Shown here: in pieces, positions 59,770 through 64,000 of the stretch
Numbering within the stretch: the first letter of the stretch is position 1
How the letters are laid out: the number at the start of each line of letters is the position of its first letter
DNA from: Epiperipatus broadwayi
Taxonomy: Eukaryota > Onychophora > Udeonychophora > Euonychophora > Peripatidae
Direction of reading: 5' to 3'
NCBI GenBank assembly: GCA_028023455.1
Contig: JAQFVV010000036.1
Coordinates: 2,886,452 to 2,950,451, forward strand
DNA: 64,000 nt
Notes under the pieces: model-generated
Database searches by the model: none
What the model saw: only the letters and a program-made list of their open reading frames with translations
Told to the model about the DNA's origin: nothing
Made by a program: the position numbers and the translations under genes

Positions 59770-61323
59770 ATTCCTAATCTTCAGAAACATTCTAATGAAT
59801 TTAAATTAGAACTTACAAAAAAGTTTCAAGTGTTAGGAGATTTTGAACATGATTCAGATTTGAATGAAATTAATATGAAAATAACAGATACACTTTTAAA
59901 AACTGCAACAAAGATAGCTGGTAGAAAAAAGCAGCAATTGACTAATAAAATTTCTACTGAGACTAAAGAATTTATGAAGAAAATAAGGAATATGAAGATA
60001 TACAAAAATGATGTATTAAAAAGAATTGAATATCTCGAATTTTGTAAAATGGTACGAAAAAGAGTTGAAAATGATATAAGAAAGTATAACTGTGAAATAG
60101 CAAGGAAAGCTGTAGAAGAAAATAAAAGTCTCAAGAATGTTAAACAACATTTTGGTAGTGGTAGGAAATTTATATCTGCAATAAGAAAAAAAGATGGAAT
60201 TATTACTAAAAAGAGAGATGACATCATGAAATTGGTAGAAGATTTTTATCAAGAATTATATAGTAATAAAGAACAAGTACCTCCTATCTCTATTACAACT
60301 TCCGAATTGCCCAGAATTTTAAATGAAGAAGTGAGACATGCAATTAAATGTATGAAGAAAAGAAAGGCTCCAGGAAATGATGGAATTATAATTGATATAT
60401 TAAAAGAAGCAGGTGAAGAAATAGAAACAATTTTAGCAAAGTTATATACCAAATGTCTAAATGATAAAGATGTACCGGAAGATTGGAAGAATGCAGTAAT
60501 AATATTAATATTTATAAAAGGTGATAAAGAAGATATTAAAAATTACAGACCTATCAGCCTTTTATCAGTTTTATATAAAATTTTTACCAAGATAATTACA
60601 ACTCGTCTACAGAGAACTTTGGATTTCCACCAACCAAGAGAACAAGCTGGATTTAAAAGTGGTTTTAGTACAATAGATCATATCCAGGTATTGAGAAAAG
60701 TCATAGAAAGGACAAATGAATATGAGTTGTCATTATGTTTTGGATTTGTAGATTATGAAAAGGCATTCGATTCTATACACATTTCTTCAGTGATTAAAGC
60801 ATTGGATCATCAAAATATAGATCCAGGATATTGTCATATTTTAAAGAATATTTATAAAAATGCAACAGCAACAATTAGATTACATAATGATAGTGGAAAA
60901 ATCAACATTGAGAAAGGTGTAAGACAAGATGACACCATATCTCCAAAACTTTTTACAGCAGTGTTGCAAGAAGTATTTTGTGGATTAAAATGGGAAACTA
61001 AAGGAATGAAAGTAAATGGAGAGTATTTAAGTCATTTAGATTTTGCAGATGATGTAGTTGTTTTTGCAAATAATGCTTCAGAGCTGCATGAAATGTTGCA
61101 GGAGTTAGCAGATGAAAGTAGAAAAGTAGGACTGAAGATAAATGTTAAAAAGACTAAAGTAATGTTTAATCGATTTGCTCAAAATATGAAAATAAAGATT
61201 GATTATGAAGAATTAGAAGAAGTTAACAGTTACAAATACCTTGATCAGATTATTAATACAGATGGAAACATAATGGAGGAAATTAATCATAGAATTAAAC
61301 TTGGTTGGAGTGCTTTTGGTTGA
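59770..61323 (+). pseudogene. RTE reverse transcriptase (copy A)
   Basis: The open frame (first Met at 59830, coding similarity from about 59770) reads through a basic linker and the reverse transcriptase. Motifs: RKAPGNDGIIIDIL, NYRPISLLSVLYKIFTKII, QAGFKSGFSTIDHI, FGFVDYEKAFDSI with the motif A Asp, GVRQDDTISPKLF as motif B, HLDFADDVVVFA as motif C with both Asp, and KKTKVMF. Motif B in the family normally has Gly at the position that is the first Asp here (RQGDTISP), a change likely to harm function. The frame ends at a TGA (61321) within ...GWSAFG. Confidence 0.88.
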
Positions 61324-61329
61324 AATAAC

Positions 61330-61806
61330 TTGATACTAAAAGGAAATATGCCTATGTGTTTGAAAAGAATGGTTTTTAATAAATGTGTTTTACCAGTTCT
61401 TACTTATGGATCTGAGACTTGGACACTTTATAGAAGAGCAATACAGAGACTTCAGACCACTCAAAGGAGTATGGAGAGATGTAGGTTGGGAGTAACAAGA
61501 AGATATCGAAAACGCAATGTATGGGTAAGACAACAAACAGGTGTTACTGACCTTATTGAAAAAATTAAAAGATTGAAATGGAGTTGGGATGGACATATTG
61601 TTAGAAGAAATGATAATAGATGGACAATTGAAATTTTAAACTGGATTCCAAGAGATTGTAAAAGACCCAGAAAGAGACCACATGTGAGATGGATGGATGA
61701 AATAAGAAAATGTGCAGGGGTGTTGTGGAAAAGAGAAGCTAAAGATCAAAGAAGATGGATTAAACTTGGAGAGACCTTCATCCTGCAGTGGATTGATAAT
61801 GGTTGA
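61330..61806 (+). pseudogene. RTE C-terminal domain (copy A)
   Basis: It is in the same frame as the RT after a single TGA. It reads VLTYGSETWTLYRR, MERCRLGVTRRYRKRNVWVRQQTGV, LKWSWDGHIVRRNDNRW and RPHVRWMDEIRKCAGVLW, ending 20 bases before the (GAT)n tail. The WxxHIxRR segment is characteristic of the RTE C-terminus. This end is also what the short fragments C, D, E and F retain. Confidence 0.88.
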
Positions 61807-61835
61807 TGATGATGATGATGATGATGTCCAGTTGT

Positions 61836-61967
61836 CTTGTTCTAGTTTTTTTTTCATGTGTCATAGCATCGGCTGGGAAGCAAACCCACTAACCCAGAAC
61901 AACTGTTTGTAAGGCAGCTGTGCTGATCTCTCAACCACCAATGCTTGACATGTCTTGTTCTAGTTTT
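61836..61967 (-). mobile_element. tRNA-derived SINE with 17-base target duplication
   Basis: A unit of about 101 bases (61850-61950) sits between two copies of tgtcttgttctagtttt (61833-61849 and 61951-61967). On the minus strand it reads GGTGGTTGAGAG (A box, Leu/Ser-type tRNA head), GTGGGTTTGCTTCCCAGC (T-arm and B-box) and ends in a short A run. It is a full small SINE, inserted 8 to 25 bases past the RTE copy A tail. Confidence 0.75.
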
Positions 61968-64000
61968 ATCCATTATAATATGCATTTTATTTATTTTTTC
62001 ATGAATTTTCTTATCACATATTCATTCTCTCACAACATTTGTTCAGATCTTCACTAATAATCTGTTTCTGTAACAGCCAAATCCTTTGCTGTTCTTTCCT
62101 TCAACTGCCACACCTCACTACCATATGAAAAATCTTGGATATGTATATGGCAACTTTAAACTTTTTAATATATTACTCTAACTTGCTAATATATTACTGA
62201 ATTCACATAATAATATGCAAGTTTTATTTATGACTCATACATTGGCTTCTTTTAGTTCCAGTAATGGTGGTTGCTGGTAATCAGCTATTAAAACAACTAG
62301 AGCTCACATTTCTTTTTCTTAATTTTGCTTTGTAAATGGTATAGAGAGAAGCAGTGAAAATCATGCCAAAATCCACACTACTTTCTGTATATTCTAAATC
62401 TCTTCTCTCTCTTAGCTTTTCTCTCAACTTAACATTATATAATTTATAGAATTTTCTTTAACACTTGAACTTAAAATTTTTAATTATTTGAGCTGTTTAA
62501 AAACTATTACTAAGTTATTTACTATTTGTAAACTTGTAACAGGAATCACTCCTCTACACATGCACTGCATAGATTTAAACACTTGAGGAATATTCTTCTT
62601 TCTAAACACAAGATAAAGTCTTTTGAAAAGATAAAATGAATTCACTCTATCTTTTTAACCTAAGCTTATATGTATAGGCAAATCTTAAGCATTTAGAAAT
62701 GAGAGTGGAAAGATTTCAATTAATCACCTTTAATATCATTTACTATGTCTTAACGATTGAAGTTTGCGAAAGTTTTACAATTTACTATAGATAAGTCGTT
62801 ATATTTGTAAATTTATAAAAATTAAAACTTTTCTTAGAATTAATCTTTGTGAAGAAGTTTTATTCAAGAAGTATGCCTATTAGACTCAAAAAATTATAGA
62901 TGCTTTTTAATATTTACCACAGGTTGCTTACTCTAGTGATGTAATATACTGAGGCAAAAAATATATTATTAATATCTTATTTGATATTTATTAAACATAT
63001 CAAAATATTGCATAAAGGAAATAGAAACAAAATTAAATAGTATTAGCAAGATTTTTGATGTGTCAATTTATCAATTTGTTTTTAAAAAAAGCGGGCTGAA
63101 AAACTCAATAATTATGAGCATTGGCTAAAGTGTTCTTTAGATAAATGCTTTTAAGTTTTTATTTTATGATATTTAAATTTGACTATAGTGGCAAAATATC
63201 GGTTTAAAGATATTATTTAGTCACATTATAATTGAAATGAAAAAGAAATGCAATTAATCAAGGTATCATAATAGATTATAAACAATGAGGATTGCCAATT
63301 CCTCAACAAGCTTTGTGATAAATGCTTAGCTAGAGAAAACATTTAAAATATCTCTGTCAGGACCCCCTCAAACCTCTGTCTATGGTTTCGTGCTCTGGCA
63401 CTCCTCAGAAAGGTGCTAATATATGGTCAGACACTAGATCTAAAAACACCAACCCAAAGCCAGCATTTAACTAAAAGTTATCTATTGAGTGGAAAATCTG
63501 AAATTTTCAGACACCTAATGTCTTCAAACCCAGCTATCCAACTCAAATAGCTATATGGGCCTGAGAGATCTTCAGCAGATTGTTTGAGACTGCCTGATTT
63601 ATTTTATATTTTATTAAAAAAATATACATTCATATTATTTTTACATAATGTAAGTGCACGTATAAAATAAAATAGCCTGAAAAAGATTAATTACTATTTA
63701 TAAAATAAAACATTCAGAAAAAAATACTTCATAATATTAATTTTAATAATCCAATAGTTAACTTGTGTGTGTATATATATAAGTTGACTATTTTTAAAAA
63801 ATAAATTAATTATGATTATTTACTATAAAAATATGCACTCAACGTTAACATAAATTACAATATCTTCCCATTATTACAAATATAAGCATCAATCTATACA
63901 AAATAGGGATTCGAAATACATTTTATTACAAAATAAATTAATTCCTATATTGCATTTTACTGTGGTCTGGATGGAATTTTAGTTTACTGTTAATCAAATT
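61968..64000. other. AT-rich DNA, nothing recognised; one GC-richer patch
   Basis: The patch at 63355-63600 has a more even base composition than its surroundings and may be an unrecognised repeat. No frame, tRNA-like box or inverted repeat was found in it. Confidence 0.45.

Larger units (their letters stand above)
58627..61824 (+). mobile_element. RTE-type LINE copy A, full length, 3.2 kb
   Basis: The element is bounded by an 11-base direct repeat, tgtccagttgt, at 58616-58626 and 61825-61835, the target-site duplication. It has a 5' untranslated region of about 325 bases, one long coding region for endonuclease and reverse transcriptase, and a (GAT)n 3' tail. It lacks an ORF1 RNA-binding protein, as usual for RTE. 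Compared with copy B it has one extra A in an A run near 59737 (frameshift) and a TGA at 61321 where copy B has an Arg codon. Otherwise it is open throughout, so the insertion is young. Confidence 0.92.

Noticed and set aside
59826-60452. Minus-strand frames of 67 to 133 residues inside RTE copy A and the matching frames in copy B
   Set aside because: They are shadows of the RTE coding strand and appear in both copies for that reason.

Overview
The window is AT-rich animal DNA with no recognisable host gene. No splice-ordered exon series, rRNA or intact tRNA was found. Everything with coding character belongs to retroelements. The mix is RTE-type LINEs with (GAT)n tails, Penelope-like elements (PLEs), tRNA-derived SINEs, long (TA)n/(TAG)n arrays and hammerhead-bearing repeats. 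This suggests a lophotrochozoan, most likely a mollusc and possibly a cephalopod. That placement is inference from repeat style only.

Layout. Region 1-8 kb holds a degenerate SINE, one hammerhead repeat (family R1, 1.2-1.64 kb), one copy of a second hammerhead repeat (R2, 3.64-3.89 kb) and a 2.24 kb LTR-like non-coding element (4690-6929) inside (TA)n. Region 8-14.3 kb is mostly anonymous, with a SINE, an R3 repeat and a cluster of (TA)n and trinucleotide arrays. Region 14.3-17.7 kb is a nest: R1 copies in both orientations, a MITE-like insert splitting one of them, about five tandem tRNA-like units, and a truncated RTE. Region 18.3-21.4 kb contains LINE and PLE scraps, R2 and an RTE 3' end. 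Region 21.4-26 kb is nearly empty. Region 26.07-27.48 kb carries three R1 copies, including a tandem pair spaced 487 bp, followed by an 87-bp-arm perfect-type palindrome. Region 29.6-38 kb contains a truncated RTE, a broken PLE interrupted by a 2.87 kb TG...CA element flanked by GTAA, an inverted copy of the PLE 3' end, and another LTR-like element. Region 38.4-41.24 kb is a long RTE copy on the minus strand with its RT core deleted. Region 41.3-58.6 kb is largely anonymous with inverted repeats, satellite-like motifs, a diverged RTE fragment and two more R2 copies. Region 58.6-61.97 kb is an almost intact RTE with an 11-bp target duplication, followed at once by a SINE with a 17-bp target duplication.

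The most interesting content is two repeat families that fold as type I hammerhead ribozymes. R1 has seven recognisable ribozyme sites, two pairs of them head-to-tail at about 480-487 bp. This is the expected layout for dimeric short-stem-III hammerheads and retrozyme-like replication through small RNA circles. R2 has four sites; all four core variants can be derived from one canonical CUGACGA core by CpG decay. The RTE and PLE copies present are plausible past sources of the reverse transcription that spread these short elements, but that link is inference.
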